From contig CM043959.1 of NCBI GenBank assembly GCA_014529385.2, forward strand, positions 5,608,466-5,670,465: 62,000 nucleotides of DNA, in the 5' to 3' direction. This document shows, in pieces, positions 33,749 through 44,540 of the stretch. The notes beneath the pieces were generated by a model that saw nothing but the letters and a program-made list of their open reading frames with translations, had not been told where the DNA came from and made no database searches. The DNA comes from Adiantum capillus-veneris (lineage: Eukaryota > Streptophyta > Polypodiopsida > Polypodiales > Pteridaceae). Position 1 is the first letter of the stretch. Each line of letters starts with the position of its first letter. The translations under genes and the position numbers were made by a program.

Positions 33749-34895
33749 ATGGATGATACACAAGAGCAAACCACTACGCAATCATCACTCCCACCACCAC
33801 CACTCACACCAACCAACAGTGCATGCTAAATCCATCGCTTTCAAATCCACAACCTCAACCACATGTGGATTACCCAACACCACAACCCGCTCGAGATGCC
33901 CAACACCCTCCACAACCTTCAAATCAAGAGGATCAAACCACCATGCGACCAATTTTTGGTAATCTAGCACCATTAAAATATGCCAACCGCACACCTATGT
34001 CAAATCCCCCACCAATCTCATCTCATACAGAGAGCCACACAAGAAACAAGAACAAGTGAAGAAGAATACCGAGATTTGCTTCTAAATCAACAAGTCCCAC
34101 CTACTGTCATAACACTTGGCGCTCATGCAACCACCGCAACTACACCATGAAGATTTGGACCACGGATCAGACAAAAAGTGTTCAAGGTAATATCATGTGA
34201 TCTTGGTTTAGAGCGCGGGAAGCCAAGATATTGAAGAGAAATGAGAGAGGCAAAAGAAAGAGGAAGCTGAGAGAGAAGCACGAAGAAAGATGGAGGCAGA
34301 GAGAAGACAAAGGGAACAAAAGGAGTGGGAGAGAGGCGAGACCGAGAGATCCCATCTGGCTAATTTACAAGCACAAATAGAAGGAGAGAAGAAGGTGATA
34401 GAGGATAGATTTTGAGCCGCCCAACAAGCAGAAGCTAGGAGCTCTAAGACTCCAAAGATTCCCTAGAGAGAAAAACAATGTGCAAAGAAGAAGAAAGACA
34501 AGCTCACACCTGAAGAGCAGTGGGCCCAGTAGGAGAGGAGGACAAAGCATAGAAATGACCCTCCTTGATGGGCCAGACATCCAGCTCCACCACCACCGAC
34601 AACACAGAAGAAACGGAGATGGATGCCTAGAACAATGGATTTGCGGGAGATTTGAAAGTATCAAAAGAGCATTGAGCTGATCATATCAAAAGTGGCGTTC
34701 TATCGGGTGCTGAGAGAGATAATGGATGAATAAAGTGGTTCTGTAAACTAGATACATTGTGCTTCTTTATTGGCCCTACAAGATGCCTCCGCAAGGACAT
34801 TTTGGTGCAATGGATAGATTTCAATGAGTACATTTTAATTCCAAAAGGTCCAACAAGTTTTGATTTCATTTGTAGAAATTTTACTCTGCGCTCGT
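33749..34895 (+). pseudogene. Histone H3-fold gene carried by the element, copy A (decayed)
   Basis: The ATG at 33749 begins MDDTQEQTTTQ, matching copy B (MDDREEHTTMH). The frame is soon lost but similarity continues: a Pro/Gln-rich tail, a Glu/Arg-rich coiled-coil stretch (34200-34380), a basic linker and, from about 34615, an H3 fold. Recognisable pieces are RRWMPRT, LREI, KYQKSIE, VLREIMDE and LLALQDAS, in the order of the H3 N-terminal helix, helix 1 and helix 2. Stops and frameshifts interrupt it and the C-terminal helix is not readable. It is more damaged than copy B. Confidence 0.7.
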
Positions 34896-35244
34896 TTTGG
34901 ACAAGATAAAGAAAGTCAAAGTCCTTATTGGGCCCCTTTGAGGGTGCAAGTTTTTCTTAATGGCATGCAAAGCAAGTAACCCTAAAAAACGTGAATTAAG
35001 CCTTGGCAATCAATTTGCAAAATGAAGGTTGTCTACATAAGACTTAGTTCATCTTATGTAACCTCTCTTTATGAGATTTGTAATCTTTTCATATAATATG
35101 AACAATGACTTGGATTTCAACCATTTTGTGCAATTGTTACATTGATTATGTACATTATGTTCTTGTAGTATTTGTATTTGGCAATTTGTTAAATTTAAAC
35201 TCCCTATCATGATCACACATTCCCGACATCCAAGCAGACGTTGT
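34896..35244 (+). other. 3' flank of H3-fold copy A
   Basis: No gene. The sequence parallels the 3' flank of copy B (TGTAACCTCT, TTTATGAGAT, TGTAATCTTTT, ATATAATAT), consistent with a shared 3' untranslated region ending near 35190. Confidence 0.55.
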
Positions 35245-35510
35245 TGGTCAAGTTTTGTCAAAATTGGGAAACAAGGGAACCATGCGAGGATGGCGAGATT
35301 CCCACGATGCACGGCGATGTCTGACGTGGTCCACCAATGCAAAAAAAAACCCTATGTGGCACGACACATAGGGAGAAAAAATGCTCCTCACACGCCATGT
35401 CACACATTGATTTTTTTGCGTTGGTGGACCCTGCCGGGCATCCCCATGCATTGTGGGCATCCGGCCATCCCCACAATCCCCTCGTTGCCCGAATTTGACA
35501 AAACTTGACC
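35245..35510. repeat. Foldback (long inverted repeat) after H3 copy A
   Basis: GGTCAAGTTTTGTCAAA at 35245 is matched by TTTGACAAAACTTGACC ending at 35510. Pairing continues inward through AACAAGGG/CCCCTCGTTG, GGATGG/CCATCC, GGTCCACCAATGC/GCGTTGGTGGACC and beyond, forming an imperfect hairpin with arms of about 110-130 bases. Confidence 0.8.
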
Positions 35511-35819
35511 GACGGTGTCCACCCGTCCATCGAGTATTTTTTTGGTGGCCATTTCGTGCACGCGTTGCAATAATGAAATTGTTTGGACAATATGAACAAA
35601 AAGTTTATAATGTATACCATGTTGGAAAAATGGAGAAGATTATTCTTTATTGCTTTGGGAATTACATCATGGCTGTTATTATTTTTCCGAATTACATCAG
35701 TGGTTATGGGGCAAACAACTGACTTAACACCAAGGGTTTTTACAATTTCATATGGGTTTTTCACCCTTGACTTAAGCTTAGAGCACAATGAGAGAGGACT
35801 GACCTAGGGTGCTTGCATG
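35511..35819 (+). other. Region after foldback A, related to that after foldback B
   Basis: No gene. From about 35550 (CACGCGTTG, then TTGGACAATATG and TTCTTTATTGCTTTGG) it is alignable with the sequence after foldback B (AACGCGTTG, TTGGCCAATATG, TTGTATATTGCTCTGG at about 42086-42180). Confidence 0.5.
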
Positions 35820-36600
35820 TAAAGGAAAGCAAGGCCGCCTCATGATCTACCAATATACATTTATGAGCATTAAGGGTGCGTGAATCTTCGGCAAGGATGG
35901 CACTTAATGATTTACACTTGACAAACTCTACAGTACCATGCTCAACGAACTCTTTGTGAGCAACTCAAAGAATGATGGTCCCAGATGGCTTAAATAGTGC
36001 CACAAGTAGTTATCCCTACCCATGGGCACATTGCAAGAACCTCCAATTTGCATTGCAAACTTATCAACATGGTATGTGGTCTACAAAACACTTTAAAGGA
36101 TTGTAACACTTGTTGTAAGGAAGCATAGACACTCGTTTAGGTTTAAATTTTTTTACCTCAATTTCTTCAAGATTTTTCCTTGTAAGGTTGATGCTGGAGC
36201 GATCATCGCAACCCATAGGAATCAGCGGTTTGTGTAAATGGAAAGCGCTTTTTGGGACACTTTCATAAAAGGAGGCACATGATTTGATTTTTAGTAGGGT
36301 ACTTGCCACCGTTTGCATAAACTTTTGTTTCTTTTCATTCAAGGGGAAGAAAAGGTTTGTCAGGAGAGTTTGGTCTTCAAAGTCAATTTGAAATCTAGCC
36401 ATATCTTTTGCTTTTCACTTGGATCCTTCATGCCCGCATAGATATCAAGCACTAAGAGCGACTCATTTTCTCTCAGTCCTAGTGTTTTAGCAAGCGGTGA
36501 AAGCATGTTAACGTGGCGTGCTTTTTGTGCTAGTTAACATATGTCAACAAGCACATCTTGTAAGCGTAACACATGGATAGGACAGCCATGTTTTTTCAAG
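35820..36600 (-). pseudogene. Decayed gene of unknown function
   Basis: The minus strand gives connected protein-like stretches in changing frames. Near 36380-36500 is LGLRENESLLVLDIYAGMKD. From 36402 down to 36064 is a 112-codon frame starting MARFQIDFEDQTLL, with many Lys, Phe and Ser. Near 35930-36000 is KEFVEHGTVEFVKCKSL. The composition is that of a real protein rather than random frames, but I do not recognise the family. It lies between the two copies of the H3-fold element and reads opposite to them, so it could be another gene of that element or an unrelated insertion. Confidence 0.4.
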
Positions 36601-37027
36601 TGTGTGGTTCACCATCATGAACTATACAAAGTGCCTACTTGGACTTCAAAAAAATGAATCGTAATATTTTTAAAATCTCAAATAGCTAAGCTCAGTCGAT
36701 CGTTACATTGAAGTAGTGGTGTAGTCATGAAGCATGGAGGGAAGCACGGCGTAGGGGCCACAGTTCAAAGAGAGGGAGGAAAGCAATTGTGAGCTACAAG
36801 TAGGTCTGCAGTTAGAGGCCAACAGTCAGCCCAAGCGGAGGATAGCTCACCACTAGAGCCACCCACCTCCGATAGCAATCTTGACAGTACTCCACTAAGC
36901 AGGAAGTCGAGGGGCAAATGTTCTATTACTTCTCCTCCACCCTACAAAAGATTGAAGGCTTATAATTCCCAAGGATCCCCAATGTCAAAGTACATACATG
37001 CAGGGAAGGGAAAGTAGGACTCAGGTA

Positions 37028-37099
<72 letters not shown>

Positions 37100-38220
37100 C
37101 AATGACCCGACTACTAATTTGTTAGCGAATCCTCTTACCCATGAGAAAATTGTGTTGCTAAGTATATGCTGCAATCAACACAGAGGACTATGCATTCAGC
37201 TTATATGCTTGTTTTTGCAGTAGTCCCTGGCTGTAATCTTGTTGTGGATTCTCTCATACTGATCAGATGCTTGTGCATTGCCATTAGGAAGGGAATGGGG
37301 TATAGGAGGGCCTCTTTATTTAGCAGTTTAAGGAAATGCTGAAAGCTTAAGCCAAGTTTTTTGACCAAGCCTAAAAGAGAGGGCAAAAAGGCCTATGCTG
37401 AGATTTTTAAACATACCATTTGTATATTTTGTATTTTGAAAATAGGCTATTTTAACACAAAAGAGAGGTGGGTAACTGAATTTTAAAATGTCTTTCCCCA
37501 TCTCTCTCCTCTCTCTCTAACTAACATATAAAACTCTCTCTCTCACTTAGTTCTCATTAAAAGAAGCACTTTTTAGCCCCCCTGCCCAAAATGCAGATTT
37601 TGCATATTCTCTCACTGCATTCTCTCTCTAAAATGTGAGCCAGCTCTTTCTCTTTCACCCCCTTTTCTCTCTTGTCACTTCCACCTCCCAATCGTCAACA
37701 GGACATTCTATGTTGCCTACATCTGACAGAATGTGCAGATCCTCCAAGGCTGCAGATCTACTCTCTCTCACACTCTCTTCCTCCCTCCCTCTCCCTCCCT
37801 TCCTCTCTCTCTCTCTCTCTCTCTCTCTCCCCTCCCACTCCAGCTTCAGGTGAGAGAAATGGAGAACTCCATTACCTCTGTGTGCAGCTGCATTTCTCTC
37901 TCTAAAGCTCTCATGATCAATATTTTGAATTCAAAAGAGATTGAGCTACACTCCCTCTCTTTCTTCCCTCCACAACATAATCCTTTTCTATTATCTCTGA
38001 GTACCTTCCAGTTTTTTCCTCCATAGCCAGATTTCCCTGCTCGCAGCAGTCACCATTACACATTCTCTCACTATTTTTCTTGATTAGCCAACAAAGATGT
38101 CATTCAATTGCTCTCCACTACAAGACAATACTAACAGGACAAAATGATATTGATTAAACACTGATTTGGAGTAGGAGTATGCTACTCTGTGACTTGGCAC
38201 ATCTAATCCCAATGCTGTAG
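36601..38220. other. Non-coding stretch rich in (TC)n
   Basis: No gene supported. Near-pure TC tracts lie at about 37025-37100 and 37755-37830, with many shorter CTCTCT runs between 37495 and 38070. Short open frames here are Ser/Leu/Pro low-complexity translations. Confidence 0.7.
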
Positions 38221-38766
38221 ATCAGTTACAAAGCATTGGGTGCAAGGAAATCAACTTATGGGGCAATCAAATTATGGGTTGATGGCCACATTTACCCAGG
38301 TGATCCAATGACTAATGCACCACTACCCTTTCGTAATGTCACTGAGCTTCTGCGTTTTATTGGAGATGGAAGAGACAGACTGTTTGGCTACTGCTCGAGA
38401 TTGTATTCAACTTTTTGTAAATGAAAGGGAAGAAAGTAAACATGTCTTGGTTGCCTATACATCACTGCAAGAGAATTCTGTGAAAGATCTATAGCAAGTT
38501 AGAGATGAAGCCAACAATAAGATGAAGCCACTAAACAATGAGATTGCAAATCTCAATGAAAAAGTACAGCAAAAAAAAAAAGAGCAAGAGTGCCAACTAG
38601 ACAATTATGTTCAACTATGACACACTTCACGCAATATGAGTTGGCAAATTGATCATCTCACACACATTCCCCTCGACTACCACATTCGTAAGCGCAAGAG
38701 ACAAGCGATGTCCTTGCTATCCTCAAGTAGTGAAGCTCGAAAGAAACGTGTCCATCAAACTCGATA
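38221..38766 (+). pseudogene. Unknown protein remnant upstream of the transposase-like gene
   Basis: A frame from about 38221 encodes YKALGARKSTYGAIKLWVDG, then DPMTNAPLPFRNVTELLRF. After one frameshift near 38365 it continues as a helical, Lys/Gln/Glu-rich stretch (VQQKKKEQECQL) and ends with a basic, NLS-like RKRKRQAM...ARKKRVHQTR and a stop at about 38766. Two in-frame stops interrupt it. It could be an N-terminal exon of the gene that follows. Confidence 0.4.
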
Positions 38767-38879
38767 AGAATACTTATGCAAGATTCTGATTTCCTATATG
38801 TTCTGTAGGTTGGTGTAACGGTAATTCAATATGAAAAAGCTTGGCTTGGATGATGACGGGAATCAATCCCAATGCTCAA

Positions 38880-40175
38880 ACAACTGGACGTGCTCTGGCA
38901 GCATATCATCAAGCCAAAGGAGTTGGTTGAGCTACTAGATGATCCATCCAACACTGGCATTGCTAATTTTTTGCGGTAGAAGTATTTCAGTGAACTAATG
39001 AACATTGTGGCACCTCAAGAGATGATGGAGGTGTGTGATAGTGCAGGAATAGGTTTCAAGGCTTGTGAATATTTGTATAGAAGTGTCACACTCTGTCACC
39101 GGATAAAAGGTTTGTTTCGGTTTTTGCCAACGCCTTACAGTCAGTATTGCAAAAAATTGCACCAATAATGATGTTGCAAGCTTGTTGGGTGGATTTCAGT
39201 ATGTGAAGGATGACATGCCATTAGAAGACAACAAATTCTTCCGCTACAATGAGTTCAACAATGTGTATGTTGACTTGTTGAAGTTGCAAGAGTCAATGAT
39301 AAGATTTTATGAATTGACACAAGAGAGTGTGATGGGAAAGTGATATTTGTATATGAAGCTTGATGAGTGCCAAGTTGTTAAAGGTCAACGGCTGGAAAGG
39401 GTAAGTGTTACGTTGATGAGCAAGGCCTTGGTGGGTGTCGATGTGGAGCTAAATGCCAATGATAAGGGAAACACTTGTTTAGGTGTTCAGTCAGAGAAAA
39501 ATAATTGGTGGCTAGCAGCTTTCAGTTGTGGAAAAAGGTGTGTGACATTACCACCTACAATGGTAATGAAGGAGCCCTAGGAATTAAGCGTGCTCATGTG
39601 TGGCAGTCTACTGATGATATCTTTCGTCTTCTTGAAAAGGCAAAGCTAACCAATGATGAGATATCCACCCTAAAGTTTATAATCAATAGTTTTACAGCAC
39701 AAATGGTGGATGCTTGGGGGGGAGACACACATAACACATTACATGGTGTGTTGAACATTTGATAATTTCAATCAAAGTACATATGTATGCAGAACTAAAG
39801 TTTGTTTTTTTGCAGCACATTCTTTTTGCACATAGTGCTTTTTTTCTCAACACTTATGGTTCAACAGGCATTCGGAGAAGCAAGGAATGGAGTGCTCACA
39901 TTATCAAGCAAAAGCAGTGTATTTTAAAAATACATGACATGGAGGTGGAAGAAAAAAAATCAATGCCCTTCACAAAATGTTCAATTGGTTCTACAGAGTT
40001 TTAGCAGGGAGAGAGAGAAAGAAGACAAGAGAACAAAGAAGTTTAAAATGTAGAATAGAAAAAGTGGTTAGCTTGAGGAGATCACAATCATATCATGCTT
40101 TGAGTGCAAAAGATCGATTCCAATGCTGGTTGGAGACAAGGCGGCGTGATGGTAGGCATTGGGTGGAAATTTAAT
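38880..40175 (+). pseudogene. Unrecognised transposase-like gene, copy B
   Basis: A broken but protein-like frame set. Readable pieces in order: LDVLWQHIIKPKELVELLDD, then YRSVTLCHRIKGLFRFLPTP, LLGGFQYVKDDMPLEDNKFF, YMKLDECQVVKGQRLERVSV, FQLWKKVCDITTYNGNEGAL and LTNDEISTLKFIINSFTAQM. A GT...AG interval with a T-rich acceptor at about 39746-39815 looks like an intron, though the joined frame is not clean. The last part carries LSAKDRFQCWLETRRRDGRH and matches copy A. A D-x-x-x-x-x-K-x-x-x-L pattern is present, but I cannot assign a catalytic triad or name the family. Stops and frameshifts make it non-functional. Confidence 0.45.
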
Positions 40176-40443
40176 TTCATTTTGACACTAACCATTTCTA
40201 TTGTAAACATGCATTGTCATGCAAAGTGATTTGTAAAGGCGATAATTATTAGTCCCGTGACTCAAACTTCGTCTATTTTGGAGTCTTTTTTTAATTTTGA
40301 GTGATTTTATTGAGTTTTTTTTTTAAAATTTAAGTTTAAGTACTATATAAGTCAAAACTCACAGCTTAAAGTTCATTTCTTGTTTGCACATTTTAGAAGA
40401 TCCTCTCAAGCCCAAACGTACATGCACTCATATCTTGCACAAC

Positions 40444-41619
40444 ATGGATGATAGAGAAGAGCACACCACCATGCACAATGATGACACCACTCCCACTGAC
40501 AACACTGAAAATTTGCAACCAGCACCTTGTACAGAATCCACCGCTTAAAATCCACAGCCTCAATCACAAGAACCAGCTCCAAACACCCAACCGCTCCCCC
40601 AACCTTCAACTACAGAGGATCAAAACACCATGCGGCAAATTTTTGGTGATCTCTAGCCACTATAGCATGCGAATTGCACACCTTTATCGAAGCTCGGACC
40701 ATTTTCAGGTCTTAACATACCAACACAGAAAACAAGACCTGGAGCTCATGCAACGGCAGCAACTGAAGATCAAGCAACGGCAGCAACTGGAGATCAAGGA
40801 ACGGCAACACTTGAAGCTCAAGCAACCGCAACTACGCCATAAAAACTCCCATCGCGAGTCAAACAAAGGGTGATCAAAGTAATACCCGGTGATTCTATTT
40901 CAATAGCACGAGATGCCAACAGGAGGAAGAGAATGAGAGAGTTAGAGAAGAAAGAGGCAACAGAGAGAAAAGCACAGAAATTGCATGAAGAACAAAGAAG
41001 GCAGAGAGAGCAAGAAGTATGGCAGAGAACCAAGGCTGAGAGAGCCCACTTGGCTAATTTACAAGGATGAGCAAAGGCCGAGAAGAGAGCAGAAGAGAAT
41101 AGGGCTCAGTCCGCCCAACAAGCAAAGGCTAGCAGCTCCAGACCTTCAAAAATTCCTCAGAGAGCAAAACAATGTGCGAAAAAGAAAAAGGACAAGATCA
41201 CACATGAAGAGCAACAAGCCCAAGAAGAGAGGAGGAAAAAGTACAAAAATGACCCTCCTCAATGGGCCAAACAAGCAGCTCCTCCACCACCGCCAACAGC
41301 TCAGAAGAAACGGTGATGGAAGCCTGGAACAGTTGCTCTACGTGAGCTCCAAAAATATCAAAAGAGCACGGAGTCAATAATACCAAAGGCAGATTTTTCT
41401 CGGGTGGTAAGAGAAATTATGGAAGAATATTTAGATTCTATTACACGTATCCAGTGTGAGGCTCTTTTGGCTTTACAGGATGCCACCGAGGACATTTTGG
41501 TGCAGTTGTTCCAAGATGGTGTGTCTTGTATGGTGCATGCAAAGCGCGTTACACTAAATAATACAGATCTAGATCTAGCGCTCAATCTGAGGAATGAAGG
41601 GTGCCTCCATAAGAATTAA
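40444..41619 (+). pseudogene. Histone H3-fold protein with long coiled-coil tail, copy B
   Basis: One frame of 391 codons runs from the ATG at 40444 to the TAA at 41619, with six internal stops (the first at 40546) and no frameshift. The first 135 codons are Thr/Pro/Gln-rich. Codons about 140-210 are a Glu/Arg/Lys coiled coil (LEKKEATERKAQKLHEEQ). A basic linker follows. The last 100 codons are an H3 fold: WKPGTVALRELQKYQKSTE (N-terminal helix), FSRVVREIMEEYLDS (helix 1), ALLALQDATEDILVQLFQD (helix 2), MVHAKRVTL (loop 2) and DLDLALNLRNEG (helix 3). Loop 1 is one residue longer than in canonical H3, as in many CENH3 proteins. The canonical ART-K tail is absent. TGA just before WKPG would be CGA before decay. 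Confidence 0.85.
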
Positions 41620-41765
41620 TTTCCCCATGTAACCTCTGTTTATGAGATCTGTAATCTTTTGATATAATATAAACGACTCGATTTTCTCTCATTTGGTGTA
41701 ACTCTAATAGTTAATTGTGTACTTTCTACTTTGAAGTATTTGAATCAATCAAGTAGTTGGATTTG

Positions 41766-42080
41766 ACCTCCTCGACCATCCAAGCACCCATTTGACGTGG
41801 GACGCCTACCAGTGAGTATTTTGTGAAATGGAGCCATTTCTGGTGCGTACAGAGGCCCTCGAACACGACCAAAAGCCACACCGATGAACAACGAGGTCAA
41901 AACTGCCCCATGCGCGCCGTCATGCACAGGCCATTTTTTTGGCCCGTTCAGCATCGTTGTTCATTGGCGTGGCTTTTGGTCATCCCACGACCTCCGTACG
42001 CACCTGAAACTGCTCCGTTTCACAAAATATTCACCGGTAGGCATCCCACGTCAGACGGGTGCTTGGATGGTCGAGGAGGT
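41766..42080. repeat. Foldback (long inverted repeat) after H3 copy B
   Basis: ACCTCCTCGACCATCCAAGC at 41766 pairs with GCTTGGATGGTCGAGGAGGT ending at 42080. Pairing continues for about 130 bases per arm (GACGTGGGA, GCCTACC, ATTTTGTGAAA, GGTGCGTAC, ACCAAAAGCCAC, TGAACAACGA), with a loop near 41900-41950. Arm identity is high, roughly nine in ten by eye. Confidence 0.9.
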
Positions 42081-42523
42081 GTGAACGCGTTGAAGGAAAA
42101 GATTTATTGGCCAATATGTGCAATAGAAAAAAAAAAGTACATGGAAGTGAAAGACAAAATTATTGTATATTGCTCTGGAGAGCCCACAGGCTTTGGTTGG
42201 GAGAGGAAAGTGTATAGGTCTAAGTTATGGTTGAAAATGTGAGAGAAGCAAGTTTGGATGTGACCAAAAGCTGAGCACTCTAGTAGTGTGTGGTACTGAG
42301 ACTCTTGAACTTGTAGTGTGTATCGCCGACAAGGAGATAGGCTCAAGACTTATTGCACTTTGCTCTTTGGTAGACCGTCTCCTTTTGGACCCCTATTGAG
42401 ATGCAACCATTTCTCCTTTTGGTCCCCTGTTGAGATAGGTCTAGAAGCACATATTTTTATCCTAACTCTTATTTCCCTTTTATCTTCTCATATTAAATGA
42501 TCAATTTAATATGAGAAAATCAT
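42081..42523 (+). other. Region between foldback B and the integrase fragment
   Basis: No gene recognised. The first 100 bases match the flank after foldback A. The rest (42240-42520) has no clear identity. Confidence 0.4.
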
Positions 42524-43480
42524 TTGGTAAAGTTAGATATTATATTTTATGACAATGGATTGCCAACATCCATTGTGTCAGATAGAGATCCTAGAATGAC
42601 CATTAATTTTTGGAAGGATCTCTTTGAAAATTTAGATACAAGATTGAATTTCTCTTTGGCCTATCACCCACAAACAGATGGCCAAAGTGAGATAGCCAAT
42701 CTTATGATACTCGATCTACTAAAAACTTATGTTACAAAAGTAGATCAATTCTCACAATGGGAAAAGTACTTATCTCTTGTAAATTATGCGTATAATAATA
42801 TTATACATACCTCTACGGGAAAAGCACATTTTGAAATCATTGAGGGAACATCTGAAACCCCCTTGATACTTAAAGTACATGGGAAGATCTTCGTTGCCAA
42901 TGAGTATAGCCATGACCTACAAGAATCTTTTCAAAAGATTAAGGAAGCTATATCCATCTTTCAACAAAGGCAAAAAGCTGTTGCTGACAAGCACAAAAGG
43001 GCCTTAACATTTAAAGAAAATGATTGGGTCTTACTTAAGTTTCCCAAGGCTCAACTGAGGCAAACGATGGGCAAAAATCCTATGGGCCATCAAAAGTATT
43101 ATGCTAAACTATCAAAAAGATACTATGTTCCTTTTTGCATATTGAAGCCAATCAATGAGATGGATTATCAACTCAATATCCCCAACCATTGGCTCATACA
43201 CAATGCTTTTCATGTGAGCCTATTTAAGCCCTACAAAGGAGAGCCACCAAGTGAACCAATTATTGAAGACCGTCCCGAAATTGAAGACCAAGAAGAGGTG
43301 CTACACCCGAATCTATCCTTCGGCATGAAGACAAGGTACTACGATATGGTAAGATTATCTGACAATATCTTATTAAGTTCAAAAATTATCCTTTTGAAGA
43401 TGCTAGATGGATGCAAGGAATACAGCTTAAGGATAGTATGAACCTTGTCAATGCTTACAATGCTACATTAGAGTAAGCAA
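42524..43480 (+). pseudogene. Chromovirus integrase C-terminal half with chromodomain
   Basis: A 305-codon open frame begins inside the integrase core: GLPTSIVSDRDPRMTINFW has the second catalytic Asp and YHPQTDGQSEIAN the catalytic Glu. The C-terminal domain shows YYVPFCILKPINEMDYQL and NAFHVSLFKPYKG. A frameshift near 43310 moves the chromodomain (ESILRHEDKVLRYGKII, then YLIKFKNYPFEDARWMQ) into another frame that ends near 43480, with one in-frame stop. The zinc domain, first Asp, RNase H and reverse transcriptase are missing to the left, so the element is 5' truncated. Confidence 0.85.
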
Positions 43481-43676
43481 ATGTACATGTTTTTTTAAAT
43501 GATCAATGTTTTTGTCTTATAAGACTAATTCTCTTTTTATTTTGCACAAATTTAAGTAGTATGCATACTTAGAATCATGTTTGTGATGATGAATTCTCTC
43601 AAACACCAAGTAGAATTTGTCACTCTACTTGGAGAATGAAATGGACTAAAGAGCATACATGCTTGAGGTAGCTATG

Positions 43677-44303
43677 TGTTAAGGCGGTTACGCCGCTAGC
43701 GGAAGCTAAATAGCGAGAACTCAACCAACAACAGAATTTGTCAGACGAGGACGGAGCTTGACTCGCAGGCGCATGGAAACAACTAGGTGGGTGTCAAATC
43801 GCCTACTCGACCTTCTAATGACAATCACTACTAAGGAAATCAAATCTAAGTTCTAAAATACACAAGTGACTGAAATCTGTACTACGAACGAATGCTATAC
43901 AAAACAGGATCTAGAATCATTGAATCGATCTCAAACTCAAGGGGAAGTCTATACACTAGGTAAGAACAACACCCTAAAGACTTGAACTGCAAAATCAACC
44001 TATAACCACTCCATGCGGTAAACGCGTATGAAGACAGGCCGAAAAATACAGGTGATCGAAACTTGACCCTGATGGTACTAATGTGTAGCTCTACTCGTTG
44101 TGGTTCTATAGATATGCTGCACGCTCCATTCCGACACACGAGTTGGAAGAAAACTCACACCGAAGCTCGTAGGAACTTACCACACAAAGGCTGATAGCAC
44201 GCACTCTTGGTATCTGTGCATAGCTCTCGCCGTTGCTAACACAATGGCGGTGTCGCTTCTCCAATGGCGGCTCCGTAGCTCGCGTAGCAAGTAGATAAGA
44301 CTC

Positions 44304-44383
<80 letters not shown>

Positions 44384-44540
44384 TCTCTCTCTCCTCTCTC
44401 TCTCAGACATAGTCACGACGCTCAAAAATCACTTTGATTAATAATCTGCCCCCCCCCCCCCCCCCCCCTCCCTTTAGGTTACAAAAACTTTGGCTTATAT
44501 ACCTCAGCCTTGGAGGTGAGAACATCTCTAACTAATTACA
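43677..44540 (-). repeat. 3' LTR of the 16.8 kb LTR retrotransposon
   Basis: 864 bp with plus-strand termini TGTTAAGG and ATTACA. It is nearly identical to 59741-60524; roughly 20 substitutions are visible, and the length difference comes mainly from a longer (TC)n tract at 44300-44404. A poly-C run lies at 44450-44468. In element direction it starts TGTAATTAG, and a TATA box (TATATAAG, plus-strand 44494-44501) comes only about 40 bases later, so U3 is very short. The five bases outside it (CTATG) do not match those outside the other LTR (TCAGC). Confidence 0.95.
44300..44468 (+). repeat. (TC)n and poly-C tracts inside the LTR
   Basis: TC dinucleotides with small interruptions to 44404, then a run of C at 44450-44468. 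The same position in the other LTR has only about 23 bases of TC (60369-60391) and a C run at 60437-60456. Confidence 0.95.

Noticed and set aside
37635-38026. Three overlapping Ser/Leu/Pro-rich frames
   Set aside because: They are translations of (TC)n tracts.
2768-43480. Reverse transcriptase at 2768-3192 and integrase at 42524-43480 as two halves of one chromovirus split by insertions
   Set aside because: Orientation fits, but RNase H and the integrase N-terminus are missing and no junction supports continuity over 39 kb.
44177-44425. Arg/Glu-rich frame inside the LTR
   Set aside because: It is the (GA)n side of the TC microsatellite.
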